Shown piece after piece: positions 1-9,000 of a DNA stretch of 36,320 nucleotides. The notes below the pieces were generated by a model. The model had not been told where the DNA came from. It searched no databases and saw only the letters and a program-made list of their open reading frames with translations. Positions within the stretch are counted from its first letter, which is position 1. Each line of letters starts with the position of its first letter. Source of the DNA: a virus; IMG/VR virus record IMGVR_UViG_3300006875_000059, positions 1 through 36,320 of that record. One strand, 5' to 3'. The position numbers and the translations under genes are program-made.

Positions 1-368
1 CTGCACGGCGGGAAGGTCACGTAGGCAGCACAACTCTCAGTGTGTGTGCCATTTTTCGCCGCATTGAACAGAGCGTTCTTCTCAGCGTGTACGGTGACGG
101 CGAGCTTGTACTCACGGTCTTCGTACAGGGGGAGCGAGTCGGACAGGTTGGCCGGGAAGCCGTTGTATCCGGTCGCGATGATGCGCTTGTCCTTGACAAG
201 GACGCAACCCACTTTGGTGCCGGGGTCTTTCGACCACGTCAGCACCTCGTGGGCGATACGAAGGAACCTCTGGTCCCACTTGTCAAGAAACGGGTTGGGG
301 GTCGAACTCTGAGAGCAAGGTCCCAAACTCGATGGCGCAGTCTCGCTTGCTGGAGAAGTGGAAGTCAT
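1..368 (-). CDS. dCMP deaminase (partial, C-terminus outside window)
   Basis: Zinc-dependent deoxycytidylate deaminase, which converts dCMP to dUMP for thymidylate synthesis in the cytosol. The 122 visible residues hold the cytidine-deaminase signature: TKVGCVLV then IIATGYNGFP, the zinc-site HAEKNAL (His94, Glu96), and the start of the second zinc motif, PPC (residues 120-122), where the window ends. The second Cys and the C-terminus lie beyond the left edge. The only upstream ATG in frame is at 368, inside the preceding 78-residue gene, giving an 86-base overlap and a Ser/Thr/Pro-rich leader of about 25 residues that the family does not need. TTG at 326 is an alternative start. The dUMP product fits the ThyX gene at 13976-14776. 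The family call is secure and the start is not. Confidence 0.88.
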   Translation of the reverse strand, partial: MTSTSPASETAPSSLGPCSQSSTPNPFLDKWDQRFLRIAHEVLTWSKDPGTKVGCVLVKDKRIIATGYNGFPANLSDSLPLYEDREYKLAVTVHAEKNALFNAAKNGTHTESCAAYVTFPPC

Positions 369-519
369 AGAAGTCGTTTGATTGTGCGAAGCCTTCCCAG
401 TGTCCCCGAAGCTCGTCGAGACCGAACTCGACTTGGATGAAGGACAGGGTGGTGGCAAGCGCTTTGTTTCGTTTGGCGACACTGAACACGTCGTCCAGTG
501 TCATCTCCGTGGCTAGCAT
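283..519 (-). CDS. Hypothetical protein, 78 aa
   Basis: Not recognised. A small soluble protein rich in aromatic and acidic residues, with an Asp/Phe-rich centre (SNDFYDFHF). It starts at ATG 519, six bases after the stop of the gene before it, and its last 86 bases overlap the 5' extension of the dCMP deaminase frame. A second ATG six codons in (MTLDDVF) is an equally possible start. No membrane segment or cysteine motif is visible. Support comes from tight operon spacing and normal-looking composition, not from homology. Confidence 0.55.
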   Translation of the reverse strand: MLATEMTLDDVFSVAKRNKALATTLSFIQVEFGLDELRGHWEGFAQSNDFYDFHFSSKRDCAIEFGTLLSEFDPQPVS

Positions 520-525
520 AGCGTC

Positions 526-1044
526 TCAGTCGGATTCGAACTCAGTATAGAGGAGATTTTCCTCCTCCATGTCCTCCCAGCGGAGGTAGGCGTGGTCGAT
601 AAACACTCTGAGATTGGGCTTCTCGCATCCAGCGATCTTGGCCCAGAGTAGGGTGAGGTGGCTCAGGATCTCAACGTCCAGGGAGAACTTGGCCACGTTG
701 ATCAGAGGCACAATAAAAGTGACGTGAAAGCCCTCCTCTGGGCTCTTCCGCGCGTAGACCATGACTCCTCTCATGCCAAAGTAGTTGTCCAGGAGGACGA
801 ACTCACTCACGGTGTCGCCGTGCGAGAGGAAGGTGGACATTCTTTGATAGTTGGTGTCCTCGACCGCCCACTCACGGGCCAGCGACATCGTGTCCTGGTG
901 AGTGTCTGAGTGGGCATGGTCGTGGGGGTTCCAAGACAGGTTGGCGCCACGAAAGACGCAGGAGTACTGCTCAGAGGTTCCCTTCTGGACGACCAAGTCT
1001 TTGAGGAAGGCGGCTGGGTCTTTCTGCAGTTGGTTGCGTGTCAT
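526..1044 (-). CDS. Hypothetical protein, 172 aa
   Basis: Not recognised. A globular 172-residue protein with a His/Asp-rich stretch near residues 40-52 (HDHAHSDTHQD), a hydrophobic strand-like centre and an acidic C-terminus (EDMEEENLLYTEFESD). It starts at ATG 1044, three bases after the stop of the preceding small gene, so it belongs to the same leftward transcript as the primase-helicase. The second half recalls the thymidylate synthase fold in pattern only. No catalytic Pro-Cys is seen and the phage already carries ThyX, so that reading is not adopted. The His/Asp cluster could bind metal, which is inference. Confidence 0.65.
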   Translation of the reverse strand: MTRNQLQKDPAAFLKDLVVQKGTSEQYSCVFRGANLSWNPHDHAHSDTHQDTMSLAREWAVEDTNYQRMSTFLSHGDTVSEFVLLDNYFGMRGVMVYARKSPEEGFHVTFIVPLINVAKFSLDVEILSHLTLLWAKIAGCEKPNLRVFIDHAYLRWEDMEEENLLYTEFESD

Positions 1045-1047
1045 TGT

Positions 1048-1266
1048 TCAGGAGGCTCCGGGGAAGAAAGCGTCCCCACTGGTGTGGGGATTCTTCTGCT
1101 GCTTGGTTCGGGGTGTCAACTCGTCACCGTTCTTCGGATAGCCGGTGATGTTGTCGATCACTTCATTGACCTTGTTCTTGCTTTCGAAAGAGAAGTCGCC
1201 GAAGTAGCGCCGGATGGAGTCACCCCCATCCTGCGTTGCTGGCACACCCGAAGAGAGATTACCCAT
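1048..1266 (-). CDS. Hypothetical small protein, 72 aa
   Basis: Not recognised. The frame is open further upstream to 1380, but the extra N-terminus (Arg/Pro/Ser-rich) is the shadow of the preceding gene. The start chosen is ATG 1266, which forms a TGATG stop-start overlap with that gene, as at several other junctions here. The product is hydrophilic, with Asn, Lys and Asp around residues 20-50 and a Gly/Pro-containing tail. Translational coupling to both neighbours is the main evidence that it is real. Confidence 0.55.
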   Translation of the reverse strand: MGNLSSGVPATQDGGDSIRRYFGDFSFESKNKVNEVIDNITGYPKNGDELTPRTKQQKNPHTSGDAFFPGAS

Positions 1267-1649
1267 CAGCCCAGAGGGAGACGAAGAGAGGGGACATAGC
1301 CGTTCTCGCTCACACGGCGCACGCCGATGATGAAACGACCGGTGAAGTACTCGCCCTCTTTCGGCAGGAGGTACAGCCACTTCACGAGCTGCCAGTAGGG
1401 AACGAGGAAGAAGGAGTGCTCAAGGTCTTCGCAGCCTTTGGCGTAGAGCTTACACAGGAGGCGGGGAGTGAACATGCTGCAGTGCACTTCCACGTCCTGG
1501 ACAGTGCCAATCTTATCTGCCAGATTCGCGGGATCGTCGACGCAAGTGAAGCCTTCGCTTTCAAGTTGCTGCTTTAGCCGCAGCTGTTTCTGCGACTCGT
1601 AGGTGAATGCATCCACTGTTTCTTGGGGGATGGTGAGAGTTGACGTCAC
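1266..1649 (-). CDS. Hypothetical protein, 127 aa (GTG start)
   Basis: Not recognised. The frame extends to 1736, but the start is best placed at GTG 1649. This codon forms a GTGA overlap with the stop of the primase-helicase gene and follows a good ribosome binding site (GGAGG, nine bases upstream). The protein has a Gln/Lys/Leu-rich helical N-terminal third, then a Cys-containing region and an aromatic segment (FFLVPYWQLVKWLYLL) that looks like a buried core rather than a membrane span. It sits between the replication ATPase and other small unknowns, so a replication or nucleotide-metabolism accessory role is possible but unproved. Confidence 0.65.
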   Translation of the reverse strand: MTSTLTIPQETVDAFTYESQKQLRLKQQLESEGFTCVDDPANLADKIGTVQDVEVHCSMFTPRLLCKLYAKGCEDLEHSFFLVPYWQLVKWLYLLPKEGEYFTGRFIIGVRRVSENGYVPSLRLPLG

Positions 1650-3628
1650 AGTTTTACCCCTCCGTAGATCTTCTCCTTGGCTTGGCGACGGATCTTCTCC
1701 GCGCGGTCGGGTGAGTACTTGCGATTGTTCAGCCATTCGTCGTAGGTTTTGGATGCGGGGTTTGCTAGGCGTGTTGCGTCCTCTTCGGACATCTCGCTGA
1801 CGAGGAGTGCTGCCTCCTCCATGATCTCGCCCTCTGCGTGGCGTGTGTTCTCCCAGTTCTCGATGACGTAGGTCATGCCACCACCGACTTTGAAGCCGTC
1901 GCGCATGACGATCCGTTCCATCATGGTCTTCACCAGCTCAGGAGCGGTCTTGTTGTTGTACATCGTCATCTCCTCCTCGCCGTAGAACTCGATGCACTTC
2001 TTCACCGACTCCCAGCGCAGCTCACGGAAGCCCTGGTAGTAGTGCGTGCTAGGTCGCCCTGCGGCTTCCCATCGCTTCTTCATCTTGGACATGAGGTCGA
2101 CACAGCTCGGGTCGACGCCCACGAAGTAGAGAGACTCGAGGTGCTCAGCCAGGATCTGCGGAGTCAGTTCCGGCATCTCATACGATTCCACGCCCGTCCG
2201 AACCGAGTGGGCGAATGCCATCGCGTTGACGAGCGCCTGCGAGACGTCCGCCTTGAAGCGGATCCTCTGGCGAGTCGTCCAGTACCGCACTTCGACCTGG
2301 AGCCTGTTAATTGCCGGATCCTCAGTGTCCGTGATGACCTCCCAGAAACGGTCAGTGGCAAGTCGGAGACACCAGAGGTAAAGAGCCTCCGGAGAGACCC
2401 CGAGTTTGCTGGCCAGGAATGGTATGTGCGCACGTGGCCTGAGGTCAGGAGAACCCTCCGACGCAGTGCCTGATAGGTGCTTCTGATTCTTGAAGACCTC
2501 GTACTCCCGATAAGTCGATAGGATCTTAATGCGGTCAATGATTCCTGGATCGAGTTCATAAGCGAAGTTGGCGTTCCAGTCGTTCGAGTTGACGATGATG
2601 ACGCACCGTGGCCAGATCTGTTCGGCGTTCTGGAACTTCTCCTCCGTCTGGAACAGGCCATTGGTGATGAGGATCTTGGTCTCCTCAGCGGACAGGAACT
2701 GCCGCAGGGACTTCATCGCCGTGTCATCTTTGTAGGCGATGTCAGCGGAGGCGGCGGCCTTGAGACCGAACCGGTCCTCGGTGGACTTGAAGGTGTGGGT
2801 ATTGAAGCCACACTTGGAGAACGCCGCAGTCATGCCGTTGAACACGGTGGACTTACCGAGGCCAGCGTCCTTGCCCACGACCACGGCTGCCATTCGAGCG
2901 GTGTGGTCTACGGGAGAACTGAATCCAGGCGGCAGATGATTCGCTCGCCCAACGCCAACTCGACCGAGGATGAGCTTGAGCAGCTCTCGCTCCGCATGAG
3001 GGAAGATGGTGAAGACATCCTCAAGGCCAACATCGTGGAGAACAGGGTCAAACCACTTCCGAGCAGGAACCCAAATGCGGGGATTGCGAACCGCGTGATT
3101 CCCTGTGAGCGTGCCGTCCGGGTCGAACGATTGCCCATAGTCGAGGACGTCGTGGATGTTCTGGTTGGACTGGATTCGGCGCATCTTGAGAAGTCTCTCA
3201 GTGAACGCCGAAAGGTCGGACTCGCCACCGCGAGGCCGATAGAGTGGTTGCCAAAAGTCACGAACCTCGCCCTCGGCACCGTCAAAAACAGCTTCGATTC
3301 GCGCAAAGTCTTCGAGTGTGGAGATGTCCTGGAGAGGCTGGAAACTGGCCGGGTAGTTGATGCCCTTGACCGGCGGTGGTGGTGCCGGCTTCAGGATGCG
3401 GTGGTTGATGTGCTCAGCGCCTTCGCAGAGCTCAACGGTGTAGAAGTGAGACTTGAGGAGTTGGACGCCCTTCGTGTAGAGCTCGCTGAGCGCGGTGGTC
3501 TTGGGCTTTTCGTCGCCCTTCTTGTCCTTCTTGAAGCGCTCGCCTTTGGGCTTCCGCTCCTTTGCCTCGTTGAGAATGTTCACAGACTGCGGATCAGTCA
3601 GAGGTCCGCCGCTGTATTTGTCCGCCAT
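1646..3628 (-). CDS. SF3-like replicative helicase / primase-helicase ATPase
   Basis: A probable DNA-unwinding ATPase of the phage replisome. The 660-residue protein has a Walker A motif at about residues 252-261 (GKDAGLGKST), a Walker-B-like IAYKDD at 297-302, a sensor-1-type strand ending in Asn (IIVNSND, about 344-350) and a likely arginine finger in DRIKI (about 365-369). This order matches the superfamily-3/AAA+ helicase domain of phage and plasmid primase-helicases (the VirE/DUF5906-type group). The N-terminal 50 residues are Lys-rich and look disordered. No clear primase catalytic motif is seen in the first 200 residues, so a primase half may be absent or divergent. Its upstream gap holds a TATACT box and the terminator of the SSB-like gene, suggesting its own promoter. 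Confidence 0.78.
   Translation of the reverse strand: MADKYSGGPLTDPQSVNILNEAKERKPKGERFKKDKKGDEKPKTTALSELYTKGVQLLKSHFYTVELCEGAEHINHRILKPAPPPPVKGINYPASFQPLQDISTLEDFARIEAVFDGAEGEVRDFWQPLYRPRGGESDLSAFTERLLKMRRIQSNQNIHDVLDYGQSFDPDGTLTGNHAVRNPRIWVPARKWFDPVLHDVGLEDVFTIFPHAERELLKLILGRVGVGRANHLPPGFSSPVDHTARMAAVVVGKDAGLGKSTVFNGMTAAFSKCGFNTHTFKSTEDRFGLKAAASADIAYKDDTAMKSLRQFLSAEETKILITNGLFQTEEKFQNAEQIWPRCVIIVNSNDWNANFAYELDPGIIDRIKILSTYREYEVFKNQKHLSGTASEGSPDLRPRAHIPFLASKLGVSPEALYLWCLRLATDRFWEVITDTEDPAINRLQVEVRYWTTRQRIRFKADVSQALVNAMAFAHSVRTGVESYEMPELTPQILAEHLESLYFVGVDPSCVDLMSKMKKRWEAAGRPSTHYYQGFRELRWESVKKCIEFYGEEEMTMYNNKTAPELVKTMMERIVMRDGFKVGGGMTYVIENWENTRHAEGEIMEEAALLVSEMSEEDATRLANPASKTYDEWLNNRKYSPDRAEKIRRQAKEKIYGGVKL
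1652..1659 (-). promoter_or_regulatory. GGGTAAAA motif copy near the helicase 3' end
   Basis: This exact copy lies inside the last codons of the helicase gene, three bases before its stop and two bases before GTG 1649. It overlaps the ribosome binding site (GGAGGGG) of the next gene, so it may be a chance match created by that site. It is the least convincing of the six. Confidence 0.25.
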
Positions 3629-3654
3629 AGTGGTTTGGTCGTGTGGACGTGGTC

Positions 3655-3660
3655 AGTATA
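3655..3660 (-). promoter_or_regulatory. Putative -10 box before the helicase gene
   Basis: On the minus strand the box reads TATACT, followed by GACC, 27 bases upstream of the helicase ATG. No good -35 hexamer lies 16-18 bases further upstream (it reads CCTTTC). The ten bases TATACTGACC match TATAGTGACC upstream of the SSB-like gene at nine of ten positions, which suggests a common, possibly activator-dependent, early or middle promoter class. Confidence 0.35.
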
Positions 3661-3672
3661 GCCGTTTCCGGC

Positions 3673-3699
3673 GACAAGAAAGGGGAGCCGAAGCTCCCC
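3673..3699 (-). terminator. Intrinsic terminator with TTCG tetraloop
   Basis: On the minus strand GGGGAGC is followed by the loop TTCG and the complementary GCTCCCC (stem 3682-3699), then by TTTCTTGT. A seven-pair GC-rich stem closed by the very stable UUCG tetraloop and a short U-rich tract is a standard rho-independent terminator. It lies eight bases past the stop of the SSB-like gene and before the helicase promoter box, so it separates the two transcripts. Confidence 0.75.
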
Positions 3700-3706
3700 A
3701 GCGTGA

Positions 3707-4666
3707 TCAGAAGTCGATGTCGAACGACTCGTCATCCTTGACGAATGCCGAACATTTGAGCACGCACTTGGCGGTGGGGAATCCGTTCCACTCGCCGTGC
3801 TCCTTGACGATGAGGAATGCGGGCTTGTCCGGAGTGATCTCGGGATCAGCAGCCAGCACCTTCTTCAGAGCGTTGTTGGGTTTGACGACGCAGAAGTCGC
3901 TCACTTCGACTTCGACATCCTGCCACTCGCCGTCCACCTGCTGGCGGGTCGGGGCCGTGAAGGGCTCAGTCACGATGGCCTGCAGGAAGTACTGCATTCC
4001 GTAGTCACTGTCCTTGGATCGGCACTGAGTGATCTTGTACTCGCCCAGGGGGAGATGGGCGACCTTCACGAAGGGGCCCTGGAGGCGTTCACCAGATGAC
4101 TCACCACGCTTGGAGGGGTCGGAGGCGACTGCCACCTGCTCAGCGATGGCCTCGGGATTCTCAGAGAGAAGCACGTCCAGGATGTCACTGGTCAGCTTGT
4201 TCTCGTAGTCTGCCGAGCGGATCGGTACAGGCAGGGTGTAGAGTGTGCCACCGCTGGAGAAACCAACGGAGAGCACCGGTTCGGTGTATTTGCCAACCTG
4301 TTCCTCTTTGAAGGACAGCTTCAGACCTTTCTGACCGTTGGTTGCGGAGAGCTTACCGCCATCGACCGTGATGGGGATGTCCTCGTCACCCCAGCGGATG
4401 ATGAGACCCTTGTCCTCGGTGGAGAACACGGTCGGGCTGTAGAGCCGTTTGAAAGTGCCGTTGGCGTCGCTGCGCACCGTGAAGGTGGAGCCTTCCTCAG
4501 GCAGGTCGTTCCCGGTGAGACCCGTGTAGATCGCGGTGAGAGCCTCCTTGTAGACAGGGGGCAGAGCGCGGTTGGGGACATCGGTGTAGGCCTTCTGGTA
4601 GCTGCGTGCTTCCAGACGAGCGCGGTTTTTGTCGTCCAGTTGGGGGTTGACCTTGAAAGTCTTCAT
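3707..4666 (-). CDS. Putative single-stranded DNA-binding protein
   Basis: Probable ssDNA-binding replication protein of 319 residues. The C-terminal third (about 195-308) alternates short beta strands with charged loops in an OB-fold-like pattern. The protein ends in a flexible acidic tip with a terminal Phe (DDESFDIDF), the hallmark of the protein-interaction tail of E. coli SSB and T7 gp2.5. The start is ATG 4666 (MKTFKV). The frame is open seven codons further to GTG 4687, but that extension adds nothing recognisable. It has its own leader with a sigma70-like promoter and ends at a strong terminator, consistent with high monocistronic expression as expected for an SSB. The N-terminal half is not recognised. 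The call rests on the tail, the fold pattern and the context. Confidence 0.5.
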   Translation of the reverse strand: MKTFKVNPQLDDKNRARLEARSYQKAYTDVPNRALPPVYKEALTAIYTGLTGNDLPEEGSTFTVRSDANGTFKRLYSPTVFSTEDKGLIIRWGDEDIPITVDGGKLSATNGQKGLKLSFKEEQVGKYTEPVLSVGFSSGGTLYTLPVPIRSADYENKLTSDILDVLLSENPEAIAEQVAVASDPSKRGESSGERLQGPFVKVAHLPLGEYKITQCRSKDSDYGMQYFLQAIVTEPFTAPTRQQVDGEWQDVEVEVSDFCVVKPNNALKKVLAADPEITPDKPAFLIVKEHGEWNGFPTAKCVLKCSAFVKDDESFDIDF

Positions 4667-4731
4667 AACAAGTAGAGCTTTGAACACGTGCTGCGTTGGT
4701 CCGGACCTTATCGCCGGCGCTGCACAGGGTC

Positions 4732-4757
4732 ACTATACCACATCCACCCTCGTGTAA
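4732..4757 (-). promoter_or_regulatory. Putative sigma70-like promoter for the SSB-like gene
   Basis: Minus-strand TTTACA (4752-4757) and TATAGT (4732-4737) are separated by 14-15 bases, shorter than the ideal 17. The -35 box directly follows the TAG of the preceding tail gene, and the -10 is about 65 bases before ATG 4666. The downstream TGACC repeats that found after the helicase-gene box. The 93-base gap here (4667-4759) holds no gene. Confidence 0.4.
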
Positions 4758-4759
4758 AC

Positions 4760-6073
4760 CTACCCGCCGATGCGCTCCTTCCACGCGTAGTTCGCCCAGT
4801 CGTCCAGCGTCTTGAGCTGGTTGGCCTTCTCGATCCACTTCTTGGACGCAGGGGGATTCATCGAGTCGTTGAGGCCGTAGGTGCGGGTCGCCTGCACGTT
4901 CACACCGATGATGCCACCGCGCTGAGCGTACGACACTGATGTGATCTTATAGTCCTCGATCCGGCTATCGCCCTGCTTGAGGCTCGGTACGAAAACGATG
5001 TCCTGTGGCTTGATGCCGACCAGAGCCGGGCACATGTACATGTCGGCGGTGAGCTTCACGCCCTCCTCCTGCTGGAGGTACTGCTGCTTCTCGGGGCCGA
5101 TCTCGTTCTTGTCGAACTGTGTGCCCTTGTTGATGGATGGGCTCGACGCGTTGGTCGTTTTCTGAGCCTTGGCCTGCGCGTCTTTCTGGTCCTTCGTGTT
5201 TTTGGTTTCTTGAGTTCCAGGAGGCAGGGTGGGTTTCCCGTTTCTCTGAGGGTTGTTCCCAGGTTGAGTCACAGTCGCGGACTCGGTCTGAGTCTGAGAC
5301 GGGAACTCCATCTTGCGGTTGAAGGTCGTGATGATGCCGGGGCCGAGCAGGTAGCCGTACCGCTTGTCTGGTTTGACTTCCTGACCGGCTTTCGGAGGGT
5401 CGAGGATTTCGCCGCCGCCCTGCTTGCCCTCCCACGTGTAGGGAGTGTACTGTACCACGCCCCCTTGGGTGCCGATGTTGTGGAGGAAGAGAGTGTCGCC
5501 GGAGTCCTTGGCGGTGTTCTGGATCTGGGCACCGAGCGTCTGGTCCTTGTAGGCCGTGGTCTGGACCTTGATCTTCTCTCCGTCCTTCTTCGCCTGCTCC
5601 GTCTTCTGGAGCTGGAGGACGTTGCCGAAGTCCTTGGTCTGGTCCTTCTGCGCCTGGTTCATCGAGACCGGCTTCTCCTGGTAGTCGTGGAACGCTGACA
5701 CTCGAGCGGCGTTGCTCTTGGCGGCGTCACGGCATGAGAGGAGGACACGGATCTTCATGTCCTTACCATAGTCGATGTCGGAGCCGTTGTACTGGAAGGC
5801 GAAGCGGATGAACGGACCGTTGACGTAGTAGAAACGCACCTCGATGAGCTCGTCGACCTTTGACGTGACGAGCTTCTCGTAGACTTCCACGGCCGGACCG
5901 ACCGGCAGCCAGCTCATAGCGCCAGTCGGCCAGCTGTTGCCGCCTTCTGGGAGGCTGACTTCCACGTCGAAGACGATGGGCTGGAGTTCCTTGGAGCCGG
6001 CGAGCGAGTAAGCCGAGAGGTTCTCGCTGCCCCATTTGACTTGGACCTGAGGTAGGATGAGTGTGCCTGACAT
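4760..6073 (-). CDS. Tail/baseplate structural protein downstream of tape measure
   Basis: A probable tail-tip or baseplate component, 437 residues. The start is ATG 6073, which overlaps the tape-measure stop (TAATG); the open frame upstream of it is a shadow. The N-terminal 130 residues look like a beta-rich domain. The middle (about 150-330) is Gln/Lys/Thr-rich and probably extended. The C-terminal 100 residues again look folded and include IEDYKITSVSYAQRGG and a conserved-looking QATRTYGLN segment. Proteins encoded just after the tape measure usually form the distal tail or hub, and that position is the main basis for the call. No lysozyme or LysM motif is seen. Confidence 0.55.
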   Translation of the reverse strand: MSGTLILPQVQVKWGSENLSAYSLAGSKELQPIVFDVEVSLPEGGNSWPTGAMSWLPVGPAVEVYEKLVTSKVDELIEVRFYYVNGPFIRFAFQYNGSDIDYGKDMKIRVLLSCRDAAKSNAARVSAFHDYQEKPVSMNQAQKDQTKDFGNVLQLQKTEQAKKDGEKIKVQTTAYKDQTLGAQIQNTAKDSGDTLFLHNIGTQGGVVQYTPYTWEGKQGGGEILDPPKAGQEVKPDKRYGYLLGPGIITTFNRKMEFPSQTQTESATVTQPGNNPQRNGKPTLPPGTQETKNTKDQKDAQAKAQKTTNASSPSINKGTQFDKNEIGPEKQQYLQQEEGVKLTADMYMCPALVGIKPQDIVFVPSLKQGDSRIEDYKITSVSYAQRGGIIGVNVQATRTYGLNDSMNPPASKKWIEKANQLKTLDDWANYAWKERIGG

Positions 6074-9000
6074 TACGCGAACGAGTTGCTTTGCATGCGA
6101 CCGATGGCCTTCTGGGTGTAGTCCCACACGACAGCGGCGAGCTGTTCGGGATTGCCACCGTAGCCATCGATGGTGATATTCTGTGTGAGGTTTGTGGTGC
6201 CACCAAGCTCGGAGGAGTTGCTGGTGACTGACGCCACCTTCGCCCCCGCGGGAGCCATGAACTTCTCGTAAGCGATGGCAGCGCCTTTGCTCGAGAACGC
6301 TGTGGGGTTGCCGGGTCCCTTGGCGAAAGCCACGTGGACGTGGTTGTAGTGAGCCGCCGCCGCGTACGGGGCGACCTTCTTGCCGTTCTTGATGCCGTAG
6401 CCAAGGGGAGTGTAGATGAGCTCGGCCATGGAGGAACCGTACTTGGCCGCCATCGCCTGGGCGAACTGCATCATCTGTGGTGTGGGACCTGTCGAGTTGG
6501 AGAAGTCCATCGCTCGGCCCACGTTGTGGTAGGAGGCGCCCGGAGGGCCGCTCCGCTTGTAGGAGGTCATGGTGAGACCCATGCTCTTCGCCATAGCGTC
6601 GGCCGCCTGCAGGCTTCCAGATGCTCCACCTAGCGGTCCACCACCACCGAAACCACCCGCAGCCGAGGCGGCCTTGATGGCGCCCAGGATCTTTGCGTCG
6701 CCAGCGATCTGAGTGGCGATCTGACGGTTGATGGCCCCTGCCGTCCTCGCACTGCCTTGTTGCGTCGTCGAGACGATCTTGGAGTCACCTGCGAGAGTGA
6801 CACGGGTCAGATCGGTGAAGCCTCGTGCGAGTTCGGAGCGTGTGGCTGCCGCTGTGGTGAAGATGGCGTTGACGAGGGCCATCATTCCCTCACCGGCCGC
6901 ACCTCCTGCGGCCGTGCCGACCTTCCCTTTCGGGATGATTGTCTCGGACGAGTTTGCGATGACGAGATCGGAGCCCGCAGGCTTGTTCTTCATCTCGTAG
7001 TTGACCGCTTGGCCGAGAGAGCCGAAGGCCACACCAGGCTCGCCCTTTGCTTTGCTCCACTTAAGGTTCTGTAGGAACGGGTTGGTGCTGGCTTGCGGCT
7101 TGAATGAGGCTTGATTCCCAGGCATCCTTTGAGGACCGCCTGGCAGCCCAGGGATAGTATACCCCATGTTTTGGCCAGGCATCATCTGGATCCGGTTAGC
7201 GATCGCGTACTCGATTGCCTTGGTATCCATCGTCTGCAGCGAAGTGGTGATCGCGCGGGTGATATTTTGCGGCAGCTCACCGAATTTCTTCTGCACGTTC
7301 GCCTGTTCGGCGGCTACCTTTTTATTGAGCTCCTGGTATCTGGCTGAGAGCGCTCTGACATCATCTTGCTTCCAAATCTCTTCTGGGTTGAAGCCCTTGC
7401 CTTTAAGGCTGTTGACCAAAGTGTAGAGCGAGTCCTTCGAAACTTGGGCGGCATCTCGTAGCCCACGGAGCTTGCTGACCGTGTTCTCGTACTCTATAAC
7501 CTGTTTGTCCCCAGCAAGCCCCAGCATCTGAATGGTGGCATGGAGCTTCATCGGGTCTTCCACCGATGACGTAGCGCCCCCAAGAGGGCCCAAGCCAAGC
7601 TGCCGCATCTTCTCGTTGGATGCCTGAAGCTGCTTCTGTGCAGCTTGCAGCTGTATCGCGGCCGCCTGGTTCTGCTTTTCCGTTTCGGTGACAAACAGCC
7701 CGCCGAGAGCCGTTCCGAGCTTGTCCCCAGCCACTGTGCCGATGACCCCGCCGATCACCGTGCCCACAGGACCAGCGAGTGCAGTCCCGATCGCGGCCCC
7801 AAGCATCCCACCGCTCAGACCTCCGAGAGCTCCGCCCGCCGCCTTAGTCACCTTCTCGCCGCCGGCCACTCTCATCCCAAAGTCGGCCGCAGTGAACGCC
7901 ACACTGAGGAGTGGGATCTTCTTTCCGAACTGGACCAGCGCTTGTCCAGCTTTGGCGAGAGCCGGCGCCTTAGTCGCCATTGTGACGATTCCCGCCGCCA
8001 GTGGGCCCATCGCCTTCGCCTTCATGGCATTAGCGCCACCCCGAATGGCCCCACGAGCTCCGGCTGGCACGAGTGCCTCTCCCGCCTGGAAGTTGCCTAG
8101 GAGAGCTCGTCCAATCCCACCCATGACACCACCACCAGCAGCTCTGCCACCGGATGTTGTGATCCGAGCACCAGCGCGAGTGACGCCTCCTCCGCCGCCC
8201 AGGCCGCCGATGATCTGCCCCGCTGTGCCCTTGAGGAAGTTGATCACGGCTGCCCTGATTGGGCTGATGAAGATGGTCGCCACTAGACCAACGCCGATCG
8301 GATCGGTCTTGGCGGCCTCCACGATCAGGCCCGCCACCGTTTTGACGATGAAGCCTATCAGATCTCGGATGAGCTTAGCAATTGCTTCGCTTCCCTTAGT
8401 CTTCTTCCATCCCTCAGCGAAGCCCTTCATCAGCCCGCTCTCGTCGACCAGAGACTTTCCTGTCTCGGCAAGACCGGCGAGCATGGAGATGAAACTACCC
8501 AGCGCTTGACCGACCGCCTTACCAAAGCGCTCCATCGCCTCGGAGCTGAAGAGGGTCTTAGCTGCCTGTTGGAGAGCCTGGCCGAGGTCGAGCTTGTCAG
8601 CGTTAATCAGTTGGTTCAGCTTACCAATTTCCGCCTTGTCACCACCAAACGATTGGGCGAGTTGGCCAATGGCCTTGAGTGACGCTCTGAACTCAGGGAA
8701 TGACTTCTTTGCCTTCGCAAAGTCCTTCTTCGCTTTGTTGAAGTTGGAGATCGTGTTCTCGGCGTTGACGTAGAACTCCTTGAATGGGTCAATGACGCTG
8801 CTGAAGACCTCCATGATCTTCGGCAGTTCCTTGAGGATCGGACCCAGGATCTGACCGAAGGCGCCGAACATCTTGACGAACATGTCAAAGAGACCCATCG
8901 TCTCCTTGAGATTGCCCATCTTGTTGGCCTTGAACTCGGAGAAGTCGATCTCCATCAGGCGGCCGAGACCGAACCAACCAACGTCTGGGTCGAACAGGTA

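Noticed and set aside
536-550. TATACT-like box on the minus strand inside the 172-residue gene (and a similar one near 29855)
   Set aside because: Lies within coding sequence with no -35 partner and no gene start at a suitable distance.
526-1044. Thymidylate synthase (ThyA)-like fold in the 172-residue protein
   Set aside because: Only a loose strand/helix pattern in the second half. No catalytic Pro-Cys, no folate-binding motif, and the phage has a clear ThyX.
2795-3661. Long plus-strand open frames opposite the helicase, tape measure and fibre genes (also 9280-10158 and 34167-35243)
   Set aside because: They mirror the codon structure of confident minus-strand genes, show no family motif and have shadow-like Arg/Ser/Val-rich composition.
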